Part shown: piece after piece, positions 1 through 9,320 of the stretch | Position numbering within the stretch: position 1 is the stretch's first letter | How the letters are laid out: every line of letters starts with the position of its first letter | Assembly (NCBI RefSeq): GCF_001469895.1 | Contig: NZ_LOPY01000037.1 | Location: forward strand, 60,189-124,188 | Source of the DNA: Pseudoalteromonas sp. XI10 | GTDB taxonomy: Bacteria; Pseudomonadota; Gammaproteobacteria; Enterobacterales; Alteromonadaceae | Length of the DNA stretch: 64,000 bases | Reading direction: 5' to 3' | Made by a program: the position numbers and the translations under genes | Notes under the pieces: generated by a model | Told to the model about the DNA's origin: nothing | Database searches by the model: none | What the model saw: only the letters and a program-made list of their open reading frames with translations

Positions 1-117
1 AACGGGCTGTTCGATTGCAATATCTATAAAACCTTAAATTGGCAAGAAGCGAATGAGGCTCACCGTATATTAGATAACAACGAAAACTCGGGAAAAGTGG
101 TGATGTTAGTTGAATAA
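1..117 (+). CDS. C-terminal end of an NAD(P)H quinone oxidoreductase-type MDR protein (partial)
   Basis: Only the last 38 codons are present, read in frame from base 1 to the TAA at 115-117. The tail (tryptophan, EAHRIL, then GKVVMLVE) matches the C-terminus of zinc-independent quinone oxidoreductases of the medium-chain dehydrogenase superfamily, where the EAHR helix and a final GKxVL strand are typical. The substrate cannot be judged from this fragment, and the main domain lies outside the window. Confidence 0.6.
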   Translation, partial: NGLFDCNIYKTLNWQEANEAHRILDNNENSGKVVMLVE

Positions 118-170
118 CATCAATTTGCCCATATTATTGGTTTTATTAGTAGTTAAAAGTAAAGGTTAAT

Positions 171-431
171 ATGAACCCTATTATTGCAATGCTCAAAGAG
201 CACAATGTAAGTGACGAGAAAGTGCGTGAGCTGTTTCAAGCGTTTATGGAAAACCCAATGATGGCAATGGGTCTGGTCCAACAGTTAGGTATCCCACCAG
301 AAAAGCTTCAACAATTGATGGCATTAGTGATGACGCAGCCACACCTTATTAAAGAAGCGGCTGAATCAGTGGGTATCAGTGATGATGAAGTTGAGCAAGC
401 CAAAGCGCAGTTCAAAAATCAGCAGTCATAA
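171..431 (+). CDS. DUF2999 family protein
   Basis: This is an 86-residue, soluble, helical protein without signal peptide or membrane segment. It starts MNPIIAMLKEHNVSD and holds the ENPMMAMGLVQQLGIP segment that I recognise from DUF2999 proteins of Vibrio and Pseudoalteromonas. The function of the family is unknown. It sits 53 bases after the preceding oxidoreductase gene and is followed by a clear hairpin terminator, so it closes that transcript. The family call is from memory of sequence resemblance. Confidence 0.7.
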   Translation: MNPIIAMLKEHNVSDEKVRELFQAFMENPMMAMGLVQQLGIPPEKLQQLMALVMTQPHLIKEAAESVGISDDEVEQAKAQFKNQQS

Positions 432-454
432 AATTAAATAATACGAATTTAATA

Positions 455-485
455 AAGGTTAGCTATTTGGCTAACCTTTTTGTTT
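455..485 (+). terminator. Intrinsic terminator after the DUF2999 gene
   Basis: A perfect 9-bp stem (AAGGTTAGC / GCTAACCTT) with a six-base loop is followed by a T-rich run. It separates the plus-strand DUF2999 gene from the convergent minus-strand regulator gene and may serve both strands. Confidence 0.8.
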
Positions 486-486
486 A

Positions 487-693
487 TTACTGATACGAAA
501 ACACGTCGTCTAGTTTCTTATCAAACAGTTGAGCAATCTTAAAAGCCACTTCGAGCGACGGAGAATACTTACCTTTTTCAATCGCTACTATGGTTTGTCT
601 TGAAACCCCAACAGCCTCTGCCAATGCTTGCTGAGTCATTTCATTGTGATGAAATCGAAGTTCCCGAATAGTATTACTGAGCTGTTTTGTCAT
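487..693 (-). CDS. Small XRE/Cro-CI family transcriptional regulator
   Basis: This 68-residue protein is almost only a helix-turn-helix domain. The recognition-helix region QQALAEAVGVSRQTIVAIEKGKYSPSL matches the YozG-like class of stand-alone XRE regulators, with the typical ending LFDKKLDDVF. Its ATG directly abuts the stop codon of the upstream membrane protein gene, so the two are cotranscribed and probably translationally coupled. Pairs of a tiny XRE protein and a small multi-pass membrane protein are common in bacteria. Regulation of its own pair is an inference. Confidence 0.8.
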   Translation of the reverse strand: MTKQLSNTIRELRFHHNEMTQQALAEAVGVSRQTIVAIEKGKYSPSLEVAFKIAQLFDKKLDDVFSYQ

Positions 694-1152
694 CTAGCTG
701 TCTCTTCGATATAAATATGCTTTGCTGGCAATAGTAATAATTTCACTGGCTAAAAAACCAATAATAAGAAAGTGCATAATATTGTATAGATCAGAGACCT
801 CAGGTAACAGCATGCGTTCAGATACGCGCTCAATTTGCGTCGCTAAAAATACACATATTAAGATAGTTGCAGAGCAGAACCAGTGACCAAGTTTGGTGCT
901 TTTTAGCTCAATGAGCTTATCACGCTCATCATCCCCTAAGTCTGCTTCTTTATGTTTAATACCAGCAAGCACAGATTGCATAATGATCTCTAAGATCACC
1001 GCAACCACGACAACCTTATACAAATAAGACACCATAGTATCTTGGCTAAGATCACCCGCAGCTTGTAGCGAACTAATGCCTAACAGGTAATAGCTTAAAA
1101 GGCCTATGGTTACCACCAAAGTGCCCCAAATTGTCATTTCTTTGTAGCTCAT
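694..1152 (-). CDS. Multi-pass inner-membrane protein paired with the XRE regulator
   Basis: About 152 residues with four hydrophobic segments: a pair near the N-terminus, one mid-protein and one near the C-terminus. Between segments two and three lies a charged cytoplasmic stretch (KEADLGDDERDKLIELKS), a pattern seen in DUF2178-like small membrane proteins. I chose the ATG at 1152 because GGTGGAAG lies just upstream; a longer reading from 1221 has no ribosome-binding site and adds a non-hydrophobic leader. No enzymatic motif is visible. Function unknown. Confidence 0.65.
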   Translation of the reverse strand: MSYKEMTIWGTLVVTIGLLSYYLLGISSLQAAGDLSQDTMVSYLYKVVVVAVILEIIMQSVLAGIKHKEADLGDDERDKLIELKSTKLGHWFCSATILICVFLATQIERVSERMLLPEVSDLYNIMHFLIIGFLASEIITIASKAYLYRRDS

Positions 1153-1338
1153 TTTCTTCCACCCTATGTAAAAAATATTTGACTTGGTGTTAAGTAAACT
1201 ACTCATTGGTTGTTGTGTCAAATATTTTTAACATCATGTATGGTATTTTTATCATTGACGTATTTCGTTACATTTAGTTAAGAACTAATTCCTACTGCAC
1301 AGACTCCTATTAAAACAAACAACAAATAAGGAACGAAT

Positions 1339-1998
1339 ATGAACTGGCTTTTGAAGGTATGGAAAAATAATCGCTCATTGATTTTATTTATCTGCTTGAT
1401 GAGTGTTTTTAGAAGTGCGGTGGCTGATTGGTATGAAGTGCCAACAGGTTCAATGAACCCGACTATTGTGGAAGGGGACCGTATTTTAACGGATAAAATG
1501 GCTTATGATCTGCGTGTGCCATTTAGTCATATTTCGCTAATGCGCACAGATGAGCCAAAAGCCGGTGATATCATTGTATTTGACTCTAAGGCTGCAAATA
1601 ATCGCTTAATAAAGCGTGTTATTGGCGTGCCGGGCGATACAGTGACTTTAGTCGATAATAAATTGATCGTTAACGGTAAAGCGCTTGATTACGCATTAAC
1701 TGATGATGAGCAAGAGCAGCAAACACTCATTGAAAATCTTGCCGGTGTTCAGCACGCTATTCAGGTATCAAAAACGCCCTCGGTGATGCAGCATTTTGCC
1801 CCTGTCGTTATTCCCAAAGATATGTATCTAGCGATGGGCGATAACCGTGATAATAGTGCAGACTCACGAGTGATTGGTTTAGTGCCTCGCAGTGAGTTAT
1901 TAGGCAAAGCTAAAAGAGTCATAGTGTCACTTGATTATGATGATTATTACTTACCTCGAAAAGAGCGAGTTTTACATGATTTGTACTTAGCACCCTAG
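1339..1998 (+). CDS. lepB: Signal peptidase I, short form
   Basis: Membrane-bound serine protease of family S26 that cleaves signal peptides from exported proteins. The 219-residue product has one N-terminal membrane segment (about residues 13-28). The catalytic serine sits in PTGSM (S38), the general-base lysine in RLIKRVIG (K92), and the conserved GDNRDNSADSR box lies near residue 170. It is about 100 residues shorter than E. coli LepB and has one membrane anchor instead of two. It is not beside lepA or rnc, where the main lepB usually lies, so it may be a paralogue with a narrower job; that is inferred. Confidence 0.88.
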   Translation: MNWLLKVWKNNRSLILFICLMSVFRSAVADWYEVPTGSMNPTIVEGDRILTDKMAYDLRVPFSHISLMRTDEPKAGDIIVFDSKAANNRLIKRVIGVPGDTVTLVDNKLIVNGKALDYALTDDEQEQQTLIENLAGVQHAIQVSKTPSVMQHFAPVVIPKDMYLAMGDNRDNSADSRVIGLVPRSELLGKAKRVIVSLDYDDYYLPRKERVLHDLYLAP

Positions 1999-2080
1999 AA
2001 AAAATCGTACAAAAATTGGCAATTTAGAGTTTTATGTTTCAATATTAACGACATAAAAATAATAAGCCAAAAGGTAAAGT

Positions 2081-2896
2081 ATGATAAATGATAAGTTTGC
2101 GAGATTAATTCGATGTTATTTTTTACTCGTCTTTTCGATCAGTCTGGTTGCATGTGGTTCGAGCTCAAAAAACGAATCTACAAAAGTTGATGACACTAAC
2201 AGCTCAACACCGGATACAGGTGTTGAGCTTGTCGATAACAGTGGCAGTGCTGACTATCATATTATTATTTATGGCAATAGCCATAGCGCTAGATTAGGGG
2301 ATTTGCTTGAACAGCTTATTTCCAGTGAGTTAACCAACGCTCAAGTTTCAACTCTTACCGTCAGTGGTCGCTTTTTAGATGAGATCGTTAACGCATCAGG
2401 CAATGTTGAAAAGCTACAGCAAGCCAATTGGAGCCATGCTATTTTTCAAGGTCAAAAGTATTCTCAGTCTGGCTCTGTGAATTATTCAACAAGTGAGGCT
2501 GAGCGATTAATTGCCAGTGCAAAAGAGCTGGAAATTACACCTATTTTGTTTCCTGAGCATCCGCAAAGGGGTGATAGCAAAGAAGGGGAGCTTGTCTATC
2601 AATTGCATTTGTCGATAAGCGAAAAAGAGGCAAGCTGTGTTGCACCAATCGGCTTAGTTTGGGACAAAGCAATCGCCGCATTACCGGAGCTTAATTTTTA
2701 CAGTGCAGATGGAAATCATGCTTCAGATGCAGGGCACTTACTGACCGCGATGACTTTTTATGAAGTTATAACAGGTGAGCTTGCAGATACCCTAGCTTAC
2801 AATGCTGCTTTTGCGATTACCGAACAACAACACCAGCAGTTTGGGCAAATAATTACTCAAGTACTGACTGAATATCCTGCATGCCCCAGCTCTTAA
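2081..2896 (+). CDS. SGNH-hydrolase-like lipoprotein
   Basis: The 271-residue product has a lipoprotein signal ending in the lipobox LVAC followed by serines, so it is probably anchored in the outer membrane. After a low-complexity linker comes IIIYGNSHSARLGDLLEQL, which resembles block I of SGNH hydrolases but with GNSH in place of GDSL. A C-terminal DGNHASDAGH segment resembles block V (DxxH). This suggests an esterase or acyl-transferase-like fold, with no clue to substrate. It stands alone and ends at a strong terminator. Confidence 0.6.
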   Translation: MINDKFARLIRCYFLLVFSISLVACGSSSKNESTKVDDTNSSTPDTGVELVDNSGSADYHIIIYGNSHSARLGDLLEQLISSELTNAQVSTLTVSGRFLDEIVNASGNVEKLQQANWSHAIFQGQKYSQSGSVNYSTSEAERLIASAKELEITPILFPEHPQRGDSKEGELVYQLHLSISEKEASCVAPIGLVWDKAIAALPELNFYSADGNHASDAGHLLTAMTFYEVITGELADTLAYNAAFAITEQQHQQFGQIITQVLTEYPACPSS

Positions 2897-2931
2897 GCTA
2901 ACGACATTAATCTAAAGCATTCATTAAATAC

Positions 2932-2968
2932 AAAAAAACCGTTGTGTCTGGAACACAACGGTTTTTTA
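2932..2968. terminator. Bidirectional terminator
   Basis: A perfect stem (AAAACCGTTGTGT / ACACAACGGTTTT) with A-run on the left and T-run on the right lies between the convergent SGNH lipoprotein gene and metG. It should stop transcription from both sides. Confidence 0.85.
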
Positions 2969-2989
2969 TATTAACTAGCAATTTTGTAA

Positions 2990-5014
2990 TTACATTACAC
3001 GCATGCCAGGCTCTGAGCCTTCATCTGGATTAAGAATATAAATTTCTTTACCGCCAGGACCTGCAGCTAATACCATGCCTTCAGACATACCGAAACGCAT
3101 CTTACGAGGCTTAAGGTTCGCTACCATTACCGTTAGCTTGCCTTCAATGTCTTCTGGTGCATACGCAGATTTAATGCCTGCGAATACTTGGCGCGTTTCG
3201 CCACCTAAATCTAAAGTTAGTTTTAATAACTTATCTGCGCCTTCAACGTGTTCTGCTTTAGCAATTTTTGCTACACGTAAATCAACTTTCGCAAAATCAT
3301 CAAATTCGATTTCTGGGCTGATTGGCTCTTTTGCTAGTGGGCTGTTTGGATCAATCTTGTCTTTTTCAGCAACTAGGCTTTCTTTTGATTCTTCAATCAT
3401 TTTATTTACTTTATCCATTTCAACACGCTGCATTAGCGGTTTGAACTTATTAATTGCGTGACCAACAAGCGCAGTTTGCGCGCCTTGCCATGTTAAATCG
3501 TCGTTTAAGAAAGCTTCAACGTTTGCAGCCATACCTGGAAGAACAGGTTTTAAGTAAGTGATAAGTACACGGAACATATTTAAGCCAAGTGAACAAACAT
3601 CGTGTGTTTCTTGTTGTTTTGTTTCGTCTTTAATCAATACCCAAGGCGCTTTAGCGTCGATAAATTGGTTTGCCTTATCAGCAAGTGCCATGATTTCACG
3701 AATTGCACGGCTGTAATCACGGTTTTCATAGTGATTTGCGATGCTTGCAGAAGCTGCTTGGAACTCACCTAATAGTGCTTCGTCCATTACGGTGTCGCTA
3801 AGCTTACCGTCAAACTTCTTGGTGATGAAACTTGCACAACGGCTTGCGATATTAACTACTTTACCTACTAAGTCAGAGTTAACACGTAGTGCAAAGTCTT
3901 CAAGGTTTAAATCAAGGTCAGTGATACCGTTGTTTAATTTTGCCGCGTAGTAATAACGAAGATATTCAGGATCTAGGTTATCAAGGTAAGTACGCGCCTT
4001 AACAAAGGTACCTTTTGATTTAGACATCTTAGCGCCATTCACAGTCACAAAACCATGGGCAAATACGTTTGTTGGCTTTCTGAATTTTGCACCATCTAAC
4101 ATTGCCGGCCAGAATAGACTGTGGAAATATATGATGTCTTTACCAATGAAGTGGTAAAGCTCTGCATCTGAGTCTTCGCTCCAGAATGCATCAAAATCAA
4201 TCCCTTTTTTATCACACAGGTTTTTAAAGCTCGCCATGTAGCCAATAGGTGCGTCTAACCAAACGTAGAAGTATTTACCCGGTGCACCTGGGATTTCAAA
4301 ACCAAAGTAAGGTGCGTCACGGCTGATATCCCACTGCTGTAGGCCATCTGCAAACCATTCATCAAGCTTGTTCGCCATTTCTTGTTGAATCGTACCTGAG
4401 TGTAACCACTCTTTAAGCATGTCTTCAAAAGCAGGTAGGTCGAAGAAGTAATGCTCAGAATCTTTTAAGATTGGCTCAGCACCCGACATTACAGAGCGTG
4501 GGTTGATAAGCTCAGTTGGGCTGTAAGTTGCACCACAAGAATCACAGCTGTCACCGTTTTGATCTTCAGACTTACACGTTGGGCAAGTACCTGTTACAAA
4601 GCGATCTGGTAAGAAGATACCTTTCTCTGGGTCGAAAAGTTGAGAAATAGTGTGCTTTTTAATGTGACCCGCTTCATTTAAACGGTTATAGATTAGCTCG
4701 CTGAAATGGCGGTTTTCTTCACTGTGCGTGCTGTGATAGTTATCAAACTCAATATTGAAATCAGCAAAGTCACGTTGACGTTCAACACTGACGTTTTTAA
4801 CCATCTCTTCTGGCGTGATCCCTTGCTTTTGCGCATTAAGCATAATTGGTGTGCCGTGAGCATCATCCGCGCAAACGTAGTAGGTTTCATGACCTTGTTG
4901 TTTTTGGAAACGCGCCCAAATATCAGTTTGGATATATTCTAGTAAATGACCTAAGTGAGTCGGGCCATTGGCATAAGGTAATGCGCTAGTAATCAGGATC
5001 TTTCGCTGTGCCAT
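2990..5014 (-). CDS. metG: Methionyl-tRNA synthetase
   Basis: Class Ia aminoacyl-tRNA synthetase that charges tRNA-Met in the cytoplasm. Visible signatures are the HIGH-type motif ([10 protein letters not shown]), the zinc knuckle [18 protein letters not shown], the KMSKS loop (GAKMSKSKG) and a C-terminal OB-fold tRNA-binding dimerisation domain ([14 protein letters not shown] onward). Length matches the E. coli dimeric form. I prefer the ATG at 5014 (MAQRKIL): a GGA lies 6 bases upstream, whereas the ATG two codons earlier nearly touches it. Divergent mrp follows upstream, a common gammaproteobacterial arrangement. Confidence 0.97.
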   Translation of the reverse strand: MAQRKILITSALPYANGPTHLGHLLEYIQTDIWARFQKQQGHETYYVCADDAHGTPIMLNAQKQGITPEEMVKNVSVERQRDFADFNIEFDNYHSTHSEENRHFSELIYNRLNEAGHIKKHTISQLFDPEKGIFLPDRFVTGTCPTCKSEDQNGDSCDSCGATYSPTELINPRSVMSGAEPILKDSEHYFFDLPAFEDMLKEWLHSGTIQQEMANKLDEWFADGLQQWDISRDAPYFGFEIPGAPGKYFYVWLDAPIGYMASFKNLCDKKGIDFDAFWSEDSDAELYHFIGKDIIYFHSLFWPAMLDGAKFRKPTNVFAHGFVTVNGAKMSKSKGTFVKARTYLDNLDPEYLRYYYAAKLNNGITDLDLNLEDFALRVNSDLVGKVVNIASRCASFITKKFDGKLSDTVMDEALLGEFQAASASIANHYENRDYSRAIREIMALADKANQFIDAKAPWVLIKDETKQQETHDVCSLGLNMFRVLITYLKPVLPGMAANVEAFLNDDLTWQGAQTALVGHAINKFKPLMQRVEMDKVNKMIEESKESLVAEKDKIDPNSPLAKEPISPEIEFDDFAKVDLRVAKIAKAEHVEGADKLLKLTLDLGGETRQVFAGIKSAYAPEDIEGKLTVMVANLKPRKMRFGMSEGMVLAAGPGGKEIYILNPDEGSEPGMRVM

Positions 5015-5192
5015 AATCATTCCGAATTGAGATTAGTTCGATGCAAATATGCTCGAATATCATTATTTAATTCATTGTGGGTTGCTTATATACAACCTAA
5101 AGCAATGATATTATCTAATTGTCTGGTTTTAATGCCTTGAATGTTACATAATTCCGCAGCACTTTTCATCAAAGAAACGCTAATTTATTGCT

Positions 5193-6272
5193 ATGTTTGG
5201 ACTGTCAAAACTATTCTCAAGTAAATCGGCTGAAAAAGCACCTATCATTGCTGCCTTAGCCGCCTACCGTAGTAGCGCATTTGCCATTGGCATTGAGCAA
5301 GACTGGCTCGAAGAGCTTAATCAAAACAGCGATAAAAGCTGGCAGGTAAAACTTAGCCTACCTTTCGCTGGCTGTGGCGAAATCAACGAGATTGAAAAAT
5401 TTGTCGCTGATAAACTATCAGTGCCTGTGTCAATTAGCGCTAAAGTTAAATTACCTAGTACATATAGTTTTAAGCAAATTAAACATATTGTGCTCGTTGC
5501 GTCAGGTAAGGGCGGCGTTGGAAAGTCAACCACCGCGGTGAATCTTGCCTCAGCTTTAGAGCAAGAGGGTGCCAAAGTTGGTATTCTCGATGCCGATATT
5601 TATGGTCCGTCTATTCCATTGCTTTTAGGTTTGCAAGGGGCTGAGCCGAAAACAGCCGATGATAAAAACTTACTTCCTTTTGAAGCGCATAACCTCAAAG
5701 CGCAATCGATCGGCTTTTTAGTACCTAGCGATGATGCAACTGTTTGGCGCGGGCCAATGGCATCAGGTGCACTTAATCAATTAATGAACGAAACCGCTTG
5801 GGGAGAGCTTGATTACCTAATTGTTGATATGCCTCCAGGCACCGGTGACATTCAATTAACCATGAGCCAAAAAGTGCCAGCCAGTGGTGCGGTGATCATT
5901 ACCACGCCTCAAGATTTGGCCTTAGCAGATGCGCAAAAGGGTATTGCTATGTTCAATAAAGTGAACGTCCCTGTGCTTGGTTTAATTGAAAACATGAGTT
6001 ATTTCTTGTGTGGGCATTGTGGTGAGCCCAATCATGTGTTTGGTAAAGATGGTGCTGTGACGTTAGCTCATCGTCATGGTGTACCGGTGCTTGCTAATAT
6101 TCCGCTGGCTATTGAAATTCGCGAAAGCTCAGAGCAGGGCAATTTAATAGCCAAAGACAACGCGGCTCAAATAAGCGAAACATACAAAACTGCAGCACGT
6201 GTGCTTGCTAGTAGCTTGTATTATCAGCAATCGCAGTCAAGTTCAGTCGAAATCATCATTACCGAAGACTGA
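5193..6272 (+). CDS. mrp: Fe-S cluster carrier ATPase Mrp/ApbC
   Basis: P-loop ATPase of the MRP/NBP35 family that carries assembled iron-sulfur clusters to apo-proteins in the cytoplasm. The deviant Walker A GKGGVGKST starts at G105, and the cluster-binding CxxC (CGHC) is at C273 and C276. An N-terminal degenerate MIP18-like region precedes the ATPase domain. The 359-residue length is normal. It is divergent from metG across 178 bases. In relatives the next gene is often udk or dcd; here a polysaccharide locus intervenes. Confidence 0.93.
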   Translation: MFGLSKLFSSKSAEKAPIIAALAAYRSSAFAIGIEQDWLEELNQNSDKSWQVKLSLPFAGCGEINEIEKFVADKLSVPVSISAKVKLPSTYSFKQIKHIVLVASGKGGVGKSTTAVNLASALEQEGAKVGILDADIYGPSIPLLLGLQGAEPKTADDKNLLPFEAHNLKAQSIGFLVPSDDATVWRGPMASGALNQLMNETAWGELDYLIVDMPPGTGDIQLTMSQKVPASGAVIITTPQDLALADAQKGIAMFNKVNVPVLGLIENMSYFLCGHCGEPNHVFGKDGAVTLAHRHGVPVLANIPLAIEIRESSEQGNLIAKDNAAQISETYKTAARVLASSLYYQQSQSSSVEIIITED

Positions 6273-6460
6273 TCGCAGCAAATATTTTTACAGCGAGACT
6301 TTTTAATTAATAAAGTTGTTATTAGTGATTTGTCTTGCTGTAAGGGTACTTCCTCACTTTTTTTGTTCATGACTTGCCTTGTGAATCACTTAGACTAAAA
6401 ACAATTTCGCAGTAAATGTTAATATTTTATTGACGTTTTAGTAACCGTGTCATACTCTAA

Positions 6461-6474
6461 TGAAAGCGCTTACA
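6461..6474. promoter_or_regulatory. LacI-type operator, upstream half-symmetric copy
   Basis: TGAAAGCGCTTACA matches the LacI/GalR-family operator pattern around a central CG and differs by one base from perfect symmetry. Its centre is 42 bp from the downstream copy, about four helical turns, so a dimer pair could bind the same face of the DNA. Confidence 0.7.
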
Positions 6475-6502
6475 TTGAAAGGGCTTTTTATTTGACCTCT
6501 AA

Positions 6503-6516
6503 TGTAAGCGCTTACA
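6503..6516. promoter_or_regulatory. LacI-type operator, perfect palindrome
   Basis: TGTAAGCGCTTACA is a perfect 14-bp palindrome with the central CG of LacI-family sites. It lies immediately before a candidate -35 box, where a bound repressor would block RNA polymerase. The likely effector is a sugar from beta-glucan breakdown, inferred from the gene that follows. No LacI-family regulator is encoded within the window. Confidence 0.8.
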
Positions 6517-6517
6517 A

Positions 6518-6547
6518 TTGACTGATTAAAACTATACTCTATATATA
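6518..6547 (+). promoter_or_regulatory. Candidate promoter of the GH16 gene
   Basis: TTGACT at 6518-6523 and TATATA at 6542-6547 are 18 bp apart, a fair sigma-70 match. It directly follows the palindromic operator. Transcription would begin near 6555, giving a short leader before the ATG at 6591. Confidence 0.5.
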
Positions 6548-6590
6548 TCAGTTGAGTACTAACAAACACATAATGTTAGGGTTCAATGCA

Positions 6591-9242
6591 ATGAACAAAT
6601 TCAAAACACACTTAACACAACTAGCAATGGCGCTTTCTGTAGCGACTTTAGCTGGCTGCGGTGGCTCTGCCACAGATACAAAAATAGATACTGTTGATCC
6701 AACTGAACCAGTTTCAGATTGGGTGATGGTTTGGGAAGATAACTTTGACGGCGATGCCATTGATGACAACAAATGGAATTTCGAAATAGACTGTGCGGGT
6801 GGCGGTAATAACGAAAAACAATGTTATACCGACAGTGAAGAAAACGCTTTTGTTGCAGACGGTATTCTAAATATTGTTGCATTACCTGCAGAAGAGGGTG
6901 CAGCAAAACCTTATACGTCTGCACGTATCAATACTCGCTATAAAGCTGATTTTAAATATGGTCGTTTTGAAGTACGTGCAAAGCTACCGAGTGGGCAAGG
7001 TTCTTGGCCTGCGTTCTGGATGATGCCAACCGATGAAGTTTACGGTGGCTGGCCTCGCTCTGGTGAAATTGACATTGTTGAGTCGGTTAACTTAAAAGTT
7101 CCAACCGAAGATGGTGTCGAGTCAAATATTTACGGCACGCTTCACTATGGTAAAGAGTGGCCAAATAATGATAGCAGTGGTAAGGCTTATGCATTTGACC
7201 AAGGGTCAAACCCTGCTGATGACTTTCACACTTATGCTATCGAGTGGCAAGAGGGTGAGATTCGCTGGTACGTTGATGACTACCTATACGCGACACAGCG
7301 TAAATCAGAGTTACTTTACAATGCTGACGGTGAAGCACTGGCCCTAAAACATAAAGGTTGGTATACAGAGTACTTTGACCAAACAACTGGTGAGTTAAAA
7401 ACGTTTTGGGATGAATCTCCTTATGACCAAGAGTTTTATTTAATTCTTAACTTCGCAGTTGGCGGTGATTGGCCGGAAAACGTTAATGCAACCGGTATTG
7501 ATGCTAGTGCATTCGAAAATGGTCAGGCATTTGAAGTTGACTATGTTCGTGTTTATGAATGTGCGCAAGACCCTGACACAGGTAAAGGTTGTGAAACAGT
7601 TCGCCCAGGTTATGACAATTTAGAAGATGCACTTGTGCAAGGTGCAGCACCAGCTCCAACACCACCAAGTGATGGCACAGTCACACCACTTACTATCTTT
7701 GATAGCAGCTTTAACCCTAACTGGCCTGCATGGGACTGTTGTGGTGGCACAACGCCAGGGTTAGTTGAAGATGCAGACCGTGGTAATGTAGTTGAATTTA
7801 GTGTGGGTGCAGAGCCTACAGTAAATGGCTTTATTAGCCGTGATGCCTTTATTACCGATGAAAATGGTGAAGCCTCTCCTTATGATGCTAGTGCAATGCT
7901 AGAAGACGGCTATGTAACGTTTGATATGCAAGTGACTTCGCTGCCTGCCACACCAGATGCACCTTGGTTATTTAAAATCGAAAGTGACGAAGGCGCGACA
8001 GCCGTTGAGCTTAACCTAAGTGATAGCACTGAAGGTGTTAGCCCAGTTGCTGGTGAATGGCAAACTTATACCTTCCCACTGCAAACATTAGCTGACGCAG
8101 GTTTAAATGTATCGCTAATTGATGTAATCATGATTTTCCCTGCATGGGGTCAAGGTGAGGGTGCTGTTTACCGTGTTGATAATGTTGAAATTACCAATGG
8201 CGGCACAACAACATTACCTTCATTAACTTTATTCACTGATGAAACTAATCTAGATTGGCCGCTATGGGATTGTTGTGGTGGTTCAACACCTGTTGAAGTA
8301 GTCGACGACGAAGAACATGGTGTTACTGCAGAGTTCTCTATTGGTGCAACTCCTACGGTAATGGGCTTTATTAACCGTACTTCATCTGGTGGTAGTGGTT
8401 CTCAATTTGATGCATCAGCATTGGTTGATGACGGCATGCTGCAGTTTGAGATGAAGATCACTTCTTTATCATCAACACCAGATGCGCCTTGGCTATTAAA
8501 AGTTGAGTCTAATGAAGGTGCAACAGCAGTAGAAGTTAACCTTAACACAAGCTCAGAAGGTGTTGACCCTGTTGCTGGTGAATGGCAAACATACACATTC
8601 CCAATCAGTACTTTATTAAATGCAGGTTTAGATGTAAGTGCTATTGATGTAATCATGATTTTCCCTGCATGGGGTCAAGGTGAAGGTGCAGTTTACCGTG
8701 TCGACAATGCTCGCATTTATGCACCAGAGCAAGAATCGGCAGCATCAGAGCTGACGCTGTTTGCCGAAAACGTGGCTGATCAGTGGAGCATTTGGGATTG
8801 TTGTGCTGGCAGCACGCCAACAGTCGAAACTGACGATGAAACTCATGGCTCTGTGGCAGAATTTCAAATTGGTTCTACCGCTACGGTAATGGGCTTTTTA
8901 GCTGATGATGGCGTGAGTTTTGATGCATCGCACTTATTATCTGAAGGTGTGGTTCGTTTTGAAATGAAGATTGTTTCAAACGCCAGCAACCAAGATGCTC
9001 AGTGGTTATTCAAAATTGAATCAAACGATGCAGGTCAAGCTGTGGAGCTTGCGTTAAGTGCAAGCCAAGAAGGTGTCGAGCCTGTGGTTGGTGAGTGGCA
9101 AACGTATACTTATACACTTGCTGACTTACTAAGTGCAGGTCTTGATATTAGTGCAATCGACGTTGTTATGGTGTTCCCGTCATGGGGGATGGGTGAAGGT
9201 GCGGTTTACCGTATTGATAATGCAGTTATTGCAAACCCGTAA
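6591..9242 (+). CDS. GH16 beta-glucanase (laminarinase) lipoprotein with three C-terminal repeat modules
   Basis: Secreted endo-beta-glucanase of glycoside hydrolase family 16. The signal peptide ends in a lipobox (TLAGC, C23). The catalytic domain covers about residues 40-325, with nucleophile and acid/base in GEIDIVE (E159, D161, E164). Three modules of roughly 150 residues follow, each opening with a WDCCGG or WDCCAG segment and closing with VDVVM-type, FPxWGxGEGAVYRxDN strands; they resemble the galactose-binding-like domain of Alteromonadales ExoP glucosidases and probably bind glucan. I chose the ATG at 6591 because AGGG lies 9 bases upstream and the signal peptide starts there. Laminarin is the likely substrate. 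Confidence 0.9.
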   Translation: MNKFKTHLTQLAMALSVATLAGCGGSATDTKIDTVDPTEPVSDWVMVWEDNFDGDAIDDNKWNFEIDCAGGGNNEKQCYTDSEENAFVADGILNIVALPAEEGAAKPYTSARINTRYKADFKYGRFEVRAKLPSGQGSWPAFWMMPTDEVYGGWPRSGEIDIVESVNLKVPTEDGVESNIYGTLHYGKEWPNNDSSGKAYAFDQGSNPADDFHTYAIEWQEGEIRWYVDDYLYATQRKSELLYNADGEALALKHKGWYTEYFDQTTGELKTFWDESPYDQEFYLILNFAVGGDWPENVNATGIDASAFENGQAFEVDYVRVYECAQDPDTGKGCETVRPGYDNLEDALVQGAAPAPTPPSDGTVTPLTIFDSSFNPNWPAWDCCGGTTPGLVEDADRGNVVEFSVGAEPTVNGFISRDAFITDENGEASPYDASAMLEDGYVTFDMQVTSLPATPDAPWLFKIESDEGATAVELNLSDSTEGVSPVAGEWQTYTFPLQTLADAGLNVSLIDVIMIFPAWGQGEGAVYRVDNVEITNGGTTTLPSLTLFTDETNLDWPLWDCCGGSTPVEVVDDEEHGVTAEFSIGATPTVMGFINRTSSGGSGSQFDASALVDDGMLQFEMKITSLSSTPDAPWLLKVESNEGATAVEVNLNTSSEGVDPVAGEWQTYTFPISTLLNAGLDVSAIDVIMIFPAWGQGEGAVYRVDNARIYAPEQESAASELTLFAENVADQWSIWDCCAGSTPTVETDDETHGSVAEFQIGSTATVMGFLADDGVSFDASHLLSEGVVRFEMKIVSNASNQDAQWLFKIESNDAGQAVELALSASQEGVEPVVGEWQTYTYTLADLLSAGLDISAIDVVMVFPSWGMGEGAVYRIDNAVIANP

Positions 9243-9320
9243 TTAACATTGGCAACAAGTGATGGGTGCTGATTACAGCACCCAGTATCCATGACAACAT
9301 ATTGCAAAAGCAGGTATATC

